From the NCBI GenBank assembly GCA_022570935.1, contig JACZYU010000001.1, positions 1-55,388 on the forward strand: a stretch of 55,388 nucleotides of DNA, written 5' to 3'. The DNA is from Planctomycetota bacterium. GTDB lineage: Bacteria; Planctomycetota; Brocadiia; Brocadiales; Scalinduaceae. Of this stretch, positions 1-9,047 are shown in pieces. The position numbers and the translations under genes are program-made. Positions within the stretch are counted from its first letter, which is position 1. Every line of letters starts with the position of its first letter. The notes beneath the pieces are model-generated. The model was not told the origin of the DNA, did no database searches, and saw nothing but the letters and a program-made list of their open reading frames with translations.

Positions 1-1
1 T

Positions 2-343
2 TTCAGCCGTATCAATTTTACTGCCAGTACCCAAGTAGAGTTCAATGATAATGTTTATGAAGGAGAGCTTTTAGATTTATCTTTAAGAGGAGCATTGTTA
101 AGTCTTAAAGATCAGGTTCCGTTAAAATTGAATGATCGTTGTGTAATAAAGATCAGCCTCCATTCGTCTGATATTAAGTTGGTTTTTGATTCTGAGCTTA
201 CACACATACACAAGAATAATCTGGGATTTAAATTCCTGGGTGAAGATGTAGAGACAATGACACATCTCCGAAATCTACTAAGCCTTAATGTCGGCGACTA
301 TGACAAGATCACGGATGAATTAGACTTCTTGTTGAAAGAGTAA
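2..343 (+). CDS. PilZ-domain protein (C-terminal part; gene enters from the left edge)
   Basis: The frame is open from the first bases of the window, so the true start lies upstream. The readable part has the PilZ signature D-L-S-L-R-G (about residues 25-30 of the visible part), preceded by beta-strand-like sequence. It is followed by a typical PilZ tail in which a GFKF segment ends the barrel and a short helical region follows. PilZ domains usually bind cyclic di-GMP through an RxxxR motif just before the visible part and this DxSxxG motif. The arginine motif is only partly visible, so ligand binding cannot be judged. A TTG inside the domain could be taken as a start, but that would cut the fold in half. 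Confidence 0.7.
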   Translation, partial: FSRINFTASTQVEFNDNVYEGELLDLSLRGALLSLKDQVPLKLNDRCVIKISLHSSDIKLVFDSELTHIHKNNLGFKFLGEDVETMTHLRNLLSLNVGDYDKITDELDFLLKE

Positions 344-613
344 GAAATTTCTCAACATACCTCGATCATAAATTGACCTCCAGCATTTTTCCTCTCTTTC
401 TTTAAAGTGTGTTTCTGCTTTGTCCTTGCTACTAAATGAAACTGGGAAGATAATGATTAATGCTTTGGGTAATAATTGTACAATTTAACACATAGTCATT
501 TATCTTTTTTTTACTATTCATTCAATTACATACCAGAATTATTTCTCGTATCATACCAAAATAACAGCACTTAAGTACCGTTCCCAAAAATAACTTTTAT
601 TGTAGTATGTATT
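344..613. other. Intergenic, AT-rich, nothing recognised
   Basis: No convincing reading frame, hairpin terminator or repeat is seen between the PilZ gene and the promoter-like site at 614. The sequence is AT-rich with several homopolymer runs. Confidence 0.5.
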
Positions 614-628
614 TGGCATGTGCGATGC
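614..628 (+). promoter_or_regulatory. Sigma-54-like promoter upstream of receiver gene
   Basis: TGGCAT, five bases, then ATGC gives the GG-N10-GC spacing of a -24/-12 promoter (GG at 615-616, GC at 627-628). The -24 box is one base from the TGGCAC consensus. Transcription would start near 640, just ahead of the small ORF at 673 and the receiver gene at 761. Confidence 0.5.
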
Positions 629-672
629 GACATATCATATTAATGTTGATAGCACTTGTTGGAGAATGAACT

Positions 673-795
673 ATGAAGAAACGACGAAGAGGGTTAATTG
701 ATACGTTCAAATCACTTGAATCTTGTATGGAAATTGATGAGAGTAAGGGGAATGAGAAATATGAACAAAATAAAAATAAGGGCTATAGTTCTTGA
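673..795 (+). CDS. Possible 40-residue basic leader ORF
   Basis: An ATG at 673 lies eight bases after GGAG (661-664) and opens a 40-codon frame. It starts with a lysine/arginine-rich stretch (MKKRRRGLIDTFKS) and overlaps the start of the receiver gene by 35 bases in another frame. The good ribosome site and its place just after a sigma-54-like promoter favour translation. The overlap suggests translational coupling to the receiver gene. No family is recognised, and it could be fortuitous. Confidence 0.35.
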   Translation: MKKRRRGLIDTFKSLESCMEIDESKGNEKYEQNKNKGYSS

Positions 796-1201
796 CGACG
801 ATAATATCATAAGGAATTTAATCTGCGGCATATTGAAAAATCGTGGATATGAAGTCCACGCTTCTTCTGAGCCCCTTTTCTGTTCCGTATATTTGGACAG
901 CAAATGTCCCTGTCCAGTTGAACATATTTGTACGAGTATTATTATTACTGATATTAATATGCCCAATATGACAGGGTTTGAATTCTTAGAGCACCAGAAA
1001 AGTATGGGGTGTAAAGTTCAAAACATAGCTGTGATGTCGGGGAGATGGACAAATGAAGACCTTGAACATGCTAAGCGCCTTGGCTGTCAAATGTTTAAGA
1101 AACCGTTTAAGATTGATGAAATAGAAAAGTGGTTAGACGAATGCGAAGAAAAACTAGATCATAATGGTAAACTATCAGATATGCCAGGACGTGTTAATTG
1201 A
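761..1201 (+). CDS. Single-domain response regulator (CheY-like receiver)
   Basis: The product is a stand-alone receiver domain of about 146 residues. It has the acidic pocket DDD at residues 12-14, the phospho-acceptor Asp64 in TDINMPNMTG, the switch serine in VMSG and the conserved lysine in FKKPF. There is no output domain, so it probably acts through protein contacts in a phosphorelay or on a motor or enzyme. An insertion before the phospho-acceptor strand carries four close cysteines (CPCPVEHIC and a preceding KC), which is unusual for receivers and could bind metal. The start at 761 is chosen because AAGGGG (745-750) is well spaced from it; ATG 752 is too close. No sensor kinase is adjacent. 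Confidence 0.8.
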   Translation: MNKIKIRAIVLDDDNIIRNLICGILKNRGYEVHASSEPLFCSVYLDSKCPCPVEHICTSIIITDINMPNMTGFEFLEHQKSMGCKVQNIAVMSGRWTNEDLEHAKRLGCQMFKKPFKIDEIEKWLDECEEKLDHNGKLSDMPGRVN

Positions 1202-1535
1202 TTAACGAAGAAATGGTACCCGCCAAACAAACAGGCGGGCGGCTTGGTGCTCTGGATAATAGTTTTAGACACCGATTAAGACAGATAAGCACAAGATTAT
1301 GAGGACATAAAGAACTAGTTGTATATTACAAGATTCGGGTTTTTAACTCTTTTCTATTCCTGTAATACAAATCTGCAAAGCTCAGCTTAGACAGTGAGTA
1401 TCTATTTTCCTATTTAAAGAAACATAAGTAAATATCTCACCTTCATTAAATCTCTTTAAACAGTCAGCCATCTTTTTCACTACTGCAAATTAAACTGCTT
1501 GATTTTAATAATTGATTTTATTACCTTTTGTTTAA
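1202..1535. other. Intergenic with a GC-rich palindrome
   Basis: A short palindrome with arms CCCGCC (1219-1224) and GGCGGG (1234-1239) follows the receiver gene. It belongs to the GC-rich palindrome family found repeatedly in this window. The rest is AT-rich without a recognisable feature. Confidence 0.5.
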
Positions 1536-2126
1536 ATGTATTTAAAAAACGAAAAAGAACATCATCAATGGTTCAGAAGCAAGTCATTTGTATGGTCGTT
1601 AATAGCCTGTTACGTTACGCTCATTTACTCAACGCTTTACATAATGAGGCCTATCCTGAATTTCTTGAAGATGACCTTAAAGGGCTACCTGAACCTGAGC
1701 GTTGTTGCAATGTTTCTTATAATATTGTCTCTTATCCTGGCTCATATCATTAGTAACCGTGAACGTTATGGTGTGAGCCAATATTTGTGGTTTCTATTTA
1801 TATGTTGTTTATACGGGCTGGTTATTTATATTCTTGAATTGCCAGAGGAGCAGGTTCATTTTATTGAATACGGAATCCTCAGCGCCTTAATTTATCTGGC
1901 CCTTACACATGACATAAATAATAGATCTATATATTTTTTATCCTCACTTATTGTATTTATTTTTGGGACTATTGATGAGGCAATTCAGTGGTTACTACCT
2001 AACAGGGTCTTTGATATAAGAGACCTGGTAATGAATGGAACCGCAGGTATATTGGTGCAGTTATTGATAGCGATGGTGATAAGTAAGAGGAAAAGTGTGT
2101 TGGTTGATAACATCGAAAATGCATGA
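1536..2126 (+). CDS. VanZ-like family membrane protein
   Basis: The 196-residue protein has about five hydrophobic segments. Near the C-terminus it has the typical VanZ-like block DEAIQWLLPNRVFDIRDLVMN followed by a glycine-containing last helix. Proteins of this family are small integral membrane proteins; VanZ itself gives low-level teicoplanin resistance, but the chromosomal homologues have no established role. No clear ribosome site precedes the ATG at 1536. A downstream gene of the DUF2851 family follows after about 65 bases in the same direction and may be co-transcribed. Confidence 0.75.
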   Translation: MYLKNEKEHHQWFRSKSFVWSLIACYVTLIYSTLYIMRPILNFLKMTLKGYLNLSVVAMFLIILSLILAHIISNRERYGVSQYLWFLFICCLYGLVIYILELPEEQVHFIEYGILSALIYLALTHDINNRSIYFLSSLIVFIFGTIDEAIQWLLPNRVFDIRDLVMNGTAGILVQLLIAMVISKRKSVLVDNIENA

Positions 2127-2192
2127 TATGTATACCATGTGAAATATTGCGCAGGCGCATTTAATAGTATTACAAAATCAGGGAGGATTTTG

Positions 2193-3755
2193 ATGATTGA
2201 GAATGAGGATTATTCTGATAGTTTTTGTACGCTGCATTATCGTGAGAGTGTCAGAAGATATTGTGGAGTTAAAGAAGATGGCGACCTCAGGTATAGCGCA
2301 AAAGGAAAGAAGATTAAGGAGCAGTTAGTAAAGTGTATATGGTCTGAACAGCTTTTCAAGAAGGAAAAACTGTATACTGAGGATGGATTAAGGATGGAGG
2401 TTATTTCATCCGGTGTATGGAATCTGGAAGAAGGTCCGGATTTCAAAGACGCTGAAATTCTTTTAGAAGGAAAGGGTGTTGTAAGGGGGGATGTTGAGAT
2501 ACATGTCTGTTCGGGCGATTGGATACGCCATGGGCACAGTAAACAAAAGGAGTATGAAGGTGTGTGCCTGCACGTCTTTATGTGGAATGACGGGAAGAAT
2601 AAATATGTTAAATTAAAGAACCGGTTGGTTCCGCAGTTAGAGCTTTATAATTACTTGAAATATAAATTGGACAAACTTGCCGATATGATCGATATCGAGA
2701 ACTATCCACACACCGGCAGCGCTAATGCCGGGCCTTGCCAGAAGAGACTGAGCGCAATCTCACTTGATGACAAATGGATTGGACACTTTCTTGATTATGC
2801 CGGTGATGAAAGGATATTGGTTAAGGCCGGCAGATTTGGAAAATGCCTGAATACGCAGACGTTTGAACAGGTCCTGTATGAAGCAATTATGGAGTCACTT
2901 GGTTATAAGAATAATAAAGAGCAGTTCAAACATTTGGGGACTATTGTTTCAATAAATGACATAAAAAGCTTAATACCATTGGATGTTTCCATACAGGAGA
3001 GAAGCAGGAAGATACAGGCACTATTATTTGGCATGTCAGGACTCTTGCCGAGTCAGATATCCAGATACGCAAGCGCTAAAGATAAGTATTCTCTTGAATA
3101 TATCAATGAAGTCGAACAGATATGGTCAGTAATCAAAAACGATATTAAAAGCAAACCGATGGATGGAGGGTTATGGAGTTTCAAGTATTCCAGGCCGGGA
3201 AATTATCCGACAAGGAGGATTGCTGCGATCAGCCGTCTCCTGGCAGAAAATTTTGAAACCGGGATATTCAGAGTAATATTAAAGTCTTTTGAGGAGAGAG
3301 ATAATAACAAGAGTGACATAGAAGGAATTAAGGCTATCATTAAAAATACAGAGTCTATCTTTTTAGAGCTTTATGATGAATACTGGTCCTTTTATTATAT
3401 ATTTGGAGGGAGAAGGTTGAAAATCAGGGGAAGGTTAATTGGCAAGGAACGGTCTTCCGTCATATTCATTAACATAATTATTCCGGTATTATTGGCATAC
3501 GCACGAAAAATGAATGATGTGGTATTAGAGGAAAGGTTGTTTAAGGCGTATAAGCTGCATTCAAAATTATCACCTAATAATATTACGAGGTTTATGAACT
3601 ATAGAATCCTGGGCAAAGATACACAGAAAAGAAACGTGGTGAATACGGCAAGACGCCAGCAGGGGCTTTTGCAGATATTTAAGGATTTTTGCGAAAGCGA
3701 TGATATTGCATGCAAGAGATGTGTACTTCTTCTATCAATTAATGCAATAGTGTAA
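2193..3755 (+). CDS. DUF2851 family protein
   Basis: The roughly 520-residue product matches the DUF2851 pattern. Near the N-terminus it has SGVWNLEEGPDFKDAEI, then GDVEIHV, SGDWIRHGHS and a LHVF strand. A helical region of unknown role fills the rest. The GPDFxxA / GDVEIH / HGH motifs suggest a nuclease-like or metal-binding fold, but no activity is established for the family. ATG 2193 is chosen because GGGAGG (2181-2186) lies six bases upstream; an earlier in-frame ATG at 2139 has no ribosome site. Such genes occur widely in Bacteroidetes and Planctomycetes. The gene is complete. Confidence 0.8.
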   Translation: MIENEDYSDSFCTLHYRESVRRYCGVKEDGDLRYSAKGKKIKEQLVKCIWSEQLFKKEKLYTEDGLRMEVISSGVWNLEEGPDFKDAEILLEGKGVVRGDVEIHVCSGDWIRHGHSKQKEYEGVCLHVFMWNDGKNKYVKLKNRLVPQLELYNYLKYKLDKLADMIDIENYPHTGSANAGPCQKRLSAISLDDKWIGHFLDYAGDERILVKAGRFGKCLNTQTFEQVLYEAIMESLGYKNNKEQFKHLGTIVSINDIKSLIPLDVSIQERSRKIQALLFGMSGLLPSQISRYASAKDKYSLEYINEVEQIWSVIKNDIKSKPMDGGLWSFKYSRPGNYPTRRIAAISRLLAENFETGIFRVILKSFEERDNNKSDIEGIKAIIKNTESIFLELYDEYWSFYYIFGGRRLKIRGRLIGKERSSVIFINIIIPVLLAYARKMNDVVLEERLFKAYKLHSKLSPNNITRFMNYRILGKDTQKRNVVNTARRQQGLLQIFKDFCESDDIACKRCVLLLSINAIV

Positions 3756-3795
3756 TCCCATTGCGTTCTGGCATCCGGAGAGAATGAAAAAGAAG

Positions 3796-3958
3796 GGTTA
3801 TCACGCGGAGTCGCACTTGCCTACCGGCAGGCAGGGAGATCGCCAAGATAACAAAGTCTAAAAAAGCAATTAAAGATAAAAGTTTTATAATCATTTGCGT
3901 TCTTGGCGCCTTTTACTCGTCCTCGGCGCCTTTAAGTCCGGGGAGCTTGGCGTGAGGA
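3796..3958. repeat. Composite palindromic repeat with nested modules
   Basis: Outer arms resembling TCACGCGGAGTCGC and the TTTGCGTTCTTGGCG / GGCGTGA family form a long imperfect palindrome. A related element without these insertions lies at 29183-29270. Inside the left arm sits a GC palindrome (about 3818-3836, CCTACCGGCAGGCAGG). Inside the right arm sits a copy of the CCTCGGCGC...GTCCGGGG module (3919-3944). Confidence 0.6.
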
Positions 3959-3983
3959 TTATTTAGTAGTTGGTGAAGAGAAA

Positions 3984-4643
3984 ATGAACTTAGAAAAAAT
4001 TAAGTATTTCCTGGTAGGTATTTTTGGTTCTATTATTATCAGGCTTTTGTTTAGTACAATGAGTATTAAAGAAATTCCGGATGGTTATTCACAAAACCTG
4101 GAGCGTCAGGGTAAACATGCGATATACGTGTTCTGGCATGCACATATGCTGCTTCCGGCTTACGTAGGCAGACAACGTAATGTAAAGGTTTTGATAAGCC
4201 AGCATCGTGATGGTGAATATATTTCACAGGTTGTTCAGAGGTTAGGTTATGGTGTGGCCAGGGGGTCTACAACCAGGGGAGGTGCAAAGGCGTTGCTAAG
4301 AATGATAAAGAAGATAAAAGAGGAATCGATGTCTTTGGCAATAACGCCCGATGGCCCGAAAGGCCCCAGATTTGTTGTTCAATCAGGAGCAATACTATTA
4401 GGGCAGAAGACGCAATATCCCATCATTCCGGTAATGATATATCTGGCAAAGTATTGGGAACTTCCAAGCTGGGACAGATTTTGTATACCCAAACCTTTTT
4501 CTAAAGCGAGAATTTTTTATGGAGATCCTATTATAGTACCGCCTAAACTGGAAAAGTCTGATGTGGAGGAGTACCGGGCATCATTGGAGAGGGCGCTTGT
4601 TAAACTGGGAAATGAGGCAGAATGCATGGTTGATGACATGTAA
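3984..4643 (+). CDS. DUF374 lysophospholipid acyltransferase family protein
   Basis: The 219-residue protein begins with one hydrophobic segment and continues with the DUF374 acyltransferase pattern. FWHAHML (about residues 50-56) carries the catalytic-type histidine, SQHRDGEYI is the second block, RGSTTRGG the third and ITPDGPKGPR the glycerol-phosphate/acyl-acceptor block. These enzymes resemble PlsC/LpxL acyltransferases and are thought to acylate lipid A or other lipids at the inner membrane; the exact substrate cannot be read from sequence. The gene ends at a bidirectional hairpin shared with the convergent rseP operon. Confidence 0.8.
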   Translation: MNLEKIKYFLVGIFGSIIIRLLFSTMSIKEIPDGYSQNLERQGKHAIYVFWHAHMLLPAYVGRQRNVKVLISQHRDGEYISQVVQRLGYGVARGSTTRGGAKALLRMIKKIKEESMSLAITPDGPKGPRFVVQSGAILLGQKTQYPIIPVMIYLAKYWELPSWDRFCIPKPFSKARIFYGDPIIVPPKLEKSDVEEYRASLERALVKLGNEAECMVDDM

Positions 4644-4648
4644 AATCT

Positions 4649-4685
4649 CCCTGTATTCCCCCTTTAATAAAGGGGGAATACAGGG
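4649..4685. terminator. Bidirectional hairpin between convergent genes
   Basis: A near-perfect palindrome (arms CCCTGTATTCCCCCTTT and its complement, two-base loop) lies six bases after the acyltransferase stop and twelve bases from the end of rseP. It can form the same hairpin on both strands and so could terminate both converging transcripts. No long T tract follows. Confidence 0.55.
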
Positions 4686-4697
4686 GATTAGAGTATA

Positions 4698-6509
4698 TTA
4701 TATATTAAAAAGCCGCATGATGTCATTCTTGGTAGCATAGATCATAAGGGATATTATTAATGCAAAACCGATGTAGTTCGCAATTGCCATTGTTCTCTCA
4801 CTTATGGGAGAGCCCTTGATCTTTTCAATACCAAGAAACAGAAGATGTCCACCATCCAGCACAGGGATTGGTAATATGTTTATTACTGCCAGGTTAATAC
4901 TGATGATAGCCATGAAATACATGAGTTTGCCAATCCCGGATTTGGCAGATTCATAAGAGGCTTGAGCTATAAGTACAGGGCCTCCTAAGGCCTTTGTTGA
5001 TAGTTTCTTAGAAACAAAGCCCTGTATGGTCATATAAATCCTTTTGATATTCACAATCGTTTTATGCGTACCTACAACACATGATTTGGCTAAGCCATAT
5101 TTTCGTATTATCTTTTTTTCTTTGAACTTAATTCCTATCGATCCTTGTGCATTCTTTTCATTTTTCTTGGGTATGATTGTCTTGCTGAACGTTTCATAAT
5201 TATGTATCCATGAAATCCCAAATTCTTTGCCATGGCTGGAGGTAACTAATGTTAAGAGTTGATTCCATTCTGTAACATTCTCCCCGTCTATTGATGTGAT
5301 AGTATCACCGGGTTCTATACCAATTTTCCTGGCAGGGAAACCTTCGACCGTTGAATCTACAATCAATCCGTAGTGAGGGAAGATACCTTCTGCGAATTCT
5401 TTAACTGTTTCTTCCCCGGATTTTGTGAATTTTATATATTTTGTGCCATTACCTCTTGCAACCTGTAATGTGACTATTCCATCCGGTGAATCTTTTATTG
5501 TATTAATTAATTCAGTAAAGCCATGAACGTCCTGTGAATTTACCTTAACTATCTCATCCCCTTTTTCCAGTCCGACAGAATGTGCAAGACTATCGTACTT
5601 TACACTTTCAATCTTTGTTGTAGCACATGAAAGCCCTATCATCCATCGAGTAACAACAGATGGTGTAACCTTTACATCGATTTTCCTATCATCGCGTAAT
5701 ACGGTAAGGATGAGCTCTTTGCCGGGATTTGCCAGTTCTATTTCCCTGAAATCACTTTCTGTAGCGATCGCCTTTCCATTAATCTCCAGTATTTTATCAT
5801 TAACGTGCAAGTCTGATCTTTGTGCAGGCGCATCTGAGTTCTTAATGGCAAAAATCTTGTGAATCTCCAGAGTGGTAGCCGGTGCGATTCCTATGCGTTG
5901 GATACCAACTTTAGGGTCATATCTTGGCATAACGTTTACGTCGAATGTTTCACCGTCTCTTTCGATCTCCATGTTAATGCCTTCAGGGGAACTACTAAGT
6001 GCTACGGAAATGAAGACATCTTCAAAGTCCGGATCAGAGATGTTGTCGATCTTGACAATTTTGTCACCTGGCCTTATGCCTGCTTCCCAGGCAGGACTTC
6101 CCGGCATTATGCGTCCTATTTCTGCAGTAATGAATGGGACTCCAACCCTGAAAGCAATGATAAAGGCAACGAACGCTAAGAGCGTATTACAAGCGACACC
6201 TGCTATGAGTACTGCAGCACGTTGCCATGGCTTTTTAGACATAAACTCCCACTCTTCACCCTTGTTCGATCCATCTCTTTGTTCTCCTGCGAGCTTTACG
6301 TAACCACCTAATGGGATGAGTGAAATCCTGTAATCTGTATCACCTATTTGCTTTCTGAAGATTGCAGGGCCAAATCCAAGTGAGAATGCGAGTACTCTTA
6401 CACCAATCTTCTTGGCCACTAAAAAGTGTCCAAGCTCATGAATAAAAATAAGTAACCCTATACCAATTATTACTAAAACAATATTAGATGACATTCCTAT
6501 GAAAGGCAT
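4698..6509 (-). CDS. rseP: RseP-type site-2 protease with extra PDZ domains
   Basis: The intramembrane zinc protease motif HELGH is at residues 24-28 in the first membrane helix. The second-site motif LDGGH is near residue 553 in a C-terminal helix. Site-2 proteases of this type cut membrane-bound anti-sigma factors and leftover signal peptides. At 603 residues it is much longer than E. coli RseP (about 450). The region between the catalytic helices shows four PDZ-like segments, each with a G-x-GD-K/I-I core: RPGDKIVKID, LHVNDKILEING, EKGDEIVKVNS and EPGDTITSIDG. The start at 6509 has AAGGAG eight bases upstream and overlaps the end of dxr by 13 bases, so the two are translationally coupled. 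An ispG-dxr-rseP order like this is common in bacteria. Confidence 0.9.
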   Translation of the reverse strand: MPFIGMSSNIVLVIIGIGLLIFIHELGHFLVAKKIGVRVLAFSLGFGPAIFRKQIGDTDYRISLIPLGGYVKLAGEQRDGSNKGEEWEFMSKKPWQRAAVLIAGVACNTLLAFVAFIIAFRVGVPFITAEIGRIMPGSPAWEAGIRPGDKIVKIDNISDPDFEDVFISVALSSSPEGINMEIERDGETFDVNVMPRYDPKVGIQRIGIAPATTLEIHKIFAIKNSDAPAQRSDLHVNDKILEINGKAIATESDFREIELANPGKELILTVLRDDRKIDVKVTPSVVTRWMIGLSCATTKIESVKYDSLAHSVGLEKGDEIVKVNSQDVHGFTELINTIKDSPDGIVTLQVARGNGTKYIKFTKSGEETVKEFAEGIFPHYGLIVDSTVEGFPARKIGIEPGDTITSIDGENVTEWNQLLTLVTSSHGKEFGISWIHNYETFSKTIIPKKNEKNAQGSIGIKFKEKKIIRKYGLAKSCVVGTHKTIVNIKRIYMTIQGFVSKKLSTKALGGPVLIAQASYESAKSGIGKLMYFMAIISINLAVINILPIPVLDGGHLLFLGIEKIKGSPISERTMAIANYIGFALIISLMIYATKNDIMRLFNI

Positions 6510-7645
6510 TTTTTAGTCTCCTTGCGTGCGAATTTGTCCGCATCCATGATATCCTGCAAAGTGGGGTCTTTTATAAAATTGTGCTCTTTCATAACGTGTT
6601 CCACCGTTTTTGTGATATCTGTAAATTTAATTTTTCTATTTAGAAAGGCCTGGACAGCTACTTCATTTGCTGCGTTAAGCGTAGCCCCCATGGTACCTCC
6701 TTTTTCAACTACCTCGTATCCTAATCTTAATGCCGGGAATTTGTCCATATCAGGCTTCTTAAAGTTAAGACTGCCCAGCTTTACCAGGTCAAGAGATTCA
6801 ACATTACCATTTTCTCTTTGAGGGTATGTCAGCGCAAATTGGATAGGCACCTTCATATCAGGTAATCCCATTTGAGCAATGACAGAGCCGTCACAGAACT
6901 CTACAAGCGAATGGACTATTGACTCCGGATGTATGATCACCTCGATCTGAGTTGAGTCCAGGCCAAAAAGCCATTTTGCTTCAATTACTTCAAGCGCTTT
7001 ATTCATCATTGTTGCAGAGTCTATAGTAATTTTTTCCCCCATTTTCCATGTTGGGTGATTGAGAGCTTCTTCTTTTGTTACTTCTGACAGCTTCTCTTTC
7101 GGAAGGTTATAAAACGGTCCTCCGGAGGCCGTAATTATAATCTTTTTTACCTCATCACGGTGTCCTGCTCTTAATGCCTGTAGGATTGCGCTATGTTCAC
7201 TATCGATGGGAATAATGCGTGCGCCATATTTCTTTGCCATTGAAACAATCAACCCGCCCGCCATGACTAATGCTTCCTTGTTTGCCAGGGCGAGTGTTTT
7301 TCCGCTCTTGATGACCTCCACTGCCGCAGGGAGTCCCGCTCCACCTACTATAGCCAAAATAACTATATCTACATCATCCTTTGAAACCATTTCCCTTACG
7401 CTGTCTGCACCAGTAAGGATTTGTACCGAATTCTCTGAAAGATTATTTTTAAGTGAATCAATCCATCTTTCATCCGCAAGGGAAACACTTTCAGGCTTAA
7501 ACTCATTAACTTGTTTTGCCAGAAGCTCCCATTGTGAATTTGCCGATAAAGCCGAAACTTTAAATTTATGCTGCAGGTTTCTTATAACGTCCAGAGCGCT
7601 TTTACCAATTGAACCGGTTGATCCGAGAATGACTACATTCTTCAT
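6497..7645 (-). CDS. dxr: 1-deoxy-D-xylulose 5-phosphate reductoisomerase
   Basis: This is the second enzyme of the MEP isoprenoid pathway; it converts DXP to MEP with NADPH. The N-terminus shows the nucleotide-binding GSTGSIGKSALDV. The substrate and metal site is visible as DSEHSA, TASGGPF, HPTWKMG, TIDSATMMNK and HPESIVHS. The length (382 residues) is normal. The gene is followed by an overlapping rseP and lies downstream of ispG in the same direction, so isoprenoid synthesis and membrane proteolysis form one leftward unit. Confidence 0.95.
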   Translation of the reverse strand: MKNVVILGSTGSIGKSALDVIRNLQHKFKVSALSANSQWELLAKQVNEFKPESVSLADERWIDSLKNNLSENSVQILTGADSVREMVSKDDVDIVILAIVGGAGLPAAVEVIKSGKTLALANKEALVMAGGLIVSMAKKYGARIIPIDSEHSAILQALRAGHRDEVKKIIITASGGPFYNLPKEKLSEVTKEEALNHPTWKMGEKITIDSATMMNKALEVIEAKWLFGLDSTQIEVIIHPESIVHSLVEFCDGSVIAQMGLPDMKVPIQFALTYPQRENGNVESLDLVKLGSLNFKKPDMDKFPALRLGYEVVEKGGTMGATLNAANEVAVQAFLNRKIKFTDITKTVEHVMKEHNFIKDPTLQDIMDADKFARKETKKCLS

Positions 7646-7682
7646 TTGTAATAATATAATGTTTCGAGAATTCTATACCTTA

Positions 7683-7843
7683 TTGACAAATTCCAATACA
7701 CAATCTACAAATTACAAACAAAACCCAATTACCAAAACATTAGATTTCACTTGTTCCGTTAGACAGTGAGCATATACATAGTTTAATAATTTTGGTCATT
7801 TGTATATTGTAATTTGTAATTTGTTATTTAACTGTTCAATTGT
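7683..7843. repeat. AT-rich imperfect palindrome of TTTGTAATTTG-like words
   Basis: The ispG-dxr gap contains words such as CAAATTACAAA on the left and TTTGTAATTTGTAATTTG on the right. Together they form a long, imperfect, AT-rich inverted repeat. No gene is seen. Similar constructions with other words occur at 9393-9472 and 12872-12995. Confidence 0.45.
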
Positions 7844-7857
7844 GAGCGAATTAAGTA

Positions 7858-8907
7858 CTACAACGTTTCTATCTCTTCTAACAGTGTAGAAACCATTTCA
7901 CTTTCTGGAATCTTTCTTATTTTTTCACCTTTTTTAAATAAAAAGCCTACACCTTTTCCACCGGCAATCCCTATATCGGCCTCCATCGCCTCTCCGGGGC
8001 CGTTAACAATACATCCCATAACGGCAATCTGTACAGATTTTTTTTGAGAAGGGAGCCTCTTCTTTACTTCATTAACAATATTCAGGAGATCTATTTCGCA
8101 GCGTCCGCAAGTGGGACACGAAATTATTTCAGCGTCCGTTCTCTTTGCTAGTCCAAGCGCTTCCAGAATCTTATAACCTGCCTTTATTTCCTGATGAGGA
8201 GGGCCTGTAAAAGAGACTCTCAGCGTATCTCCAATTCCTTCTGAAAGCATACCTCCAATACCGATTGAGGATTTTATTATTGCATCATCCGGCGCTCCTG
8301 CAGCCGTAATACCAATGTGCAGGGGGTAGTCACACTGTTTCGCTATAGACCTGTATGCATCCATTGTCTTCTGTACATCCGATGCCTTCAATGAGACAAC
8401 TATATCCTTAAAACCCAATGACTCGAAATGCTCACAATACCTTAATGTTGTCTTAACCATTAATTTTACAAGGTCTTCTTCATGTCCATTATTACTTCTG
8501 ATAGAACCGGAATTAACTCCTATCCGAATGGGGATACCTTTGTCCTTTGCCAGGTGTACGATCTCCTCCAGCTTATCTTTCTTTTTCATATTGCCGGGAT
8601 TGATACGGATTTTGTCTACACCTTGTTTGATGGCTTCTATGGCTAGATTATGTCCAAAATGTATGTCTGCTACCAGTGGTATGTTTATCCTCTTTTTGAT
8701 TTCACCGAGGCATTTGACTGTTTTAACATCAGGAACGGCAACCCGGATAATATTGCATTTGAGCGCTTCCAGCTCGTGAATCTGCTTTACTGTTGCCTCG
8801 ATGTCGTCTGTATGGGTATTTGTCATTGATTGAATAGAGATTGGTGCATTACCACCAACCGCTACTGAACCAACCATGACAGTTCTTGTTTTACGTCTAT
8901 TTGTCAT
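7858..8907 (-). CDS. ispG: 4-hydroxy-3-methylbut-2-enyl diphosphate synthase
   Basis: IspG (GcpE) is the penultimate iron-sulfur enzyme of the MEP pathway and makes HMBPP from MEcPP. The 349-residue sequence has the N-terminal IQSMTNTHTDD, the barrel motif ADIHFGHNLAIEA and the 4Fe-4S cysteines in CPTCGRC and MGCIVNGPGEA. This is the compact bacterial form without the large inserted domain found in plants and some bacteria. It is transcribed toward dxr with about 210 bases between them. The electron donor cannot be inferred here. Confidence 0.95.
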   Translation of the reverse strand: MTNRRKTRTVMVGSVAVGGNAPISIQSMTNTHTDDIEATVKQIHELEALKCNIIRVAVPDVKTVKCLGEIKKRINIPLVADIHFGHNLAIEAIKQGVDKIRINPGNMKKKDKLEEIVHLAKDKGIPIRIGVNSGSIRSNNGHEEDLVKLMVKTTLRYCEHFESLGFKDIVVSLKASDVQKTMDAYRSIAKQCDYPLHIGITAAGAPDDAIIKSSIGIGGMLSEGIGDTLRVSFTGPPHQEIKAGYKILEALGLAKRTDAEIISCPTCGRCEIDLLNIVNEVKKRLPSQKKSVQIAVMGCIVNGPGEAMEADIGIAGGKGVGFLFKKGEKIRKIPESEMVSTLLEEIETL

Positions 8908-9047
8908 TTAAAGGCTGTATATATTTATAAATACCGAATTTTTAACAATTTCATTCTAACAGTTTTTTATGTAAACTCAAGTTATAATATTTGCACAGCT
9001 TGGCAGAGGCGGAACCGGAAAAAGTGATAGATGCTAGACACGAATTA

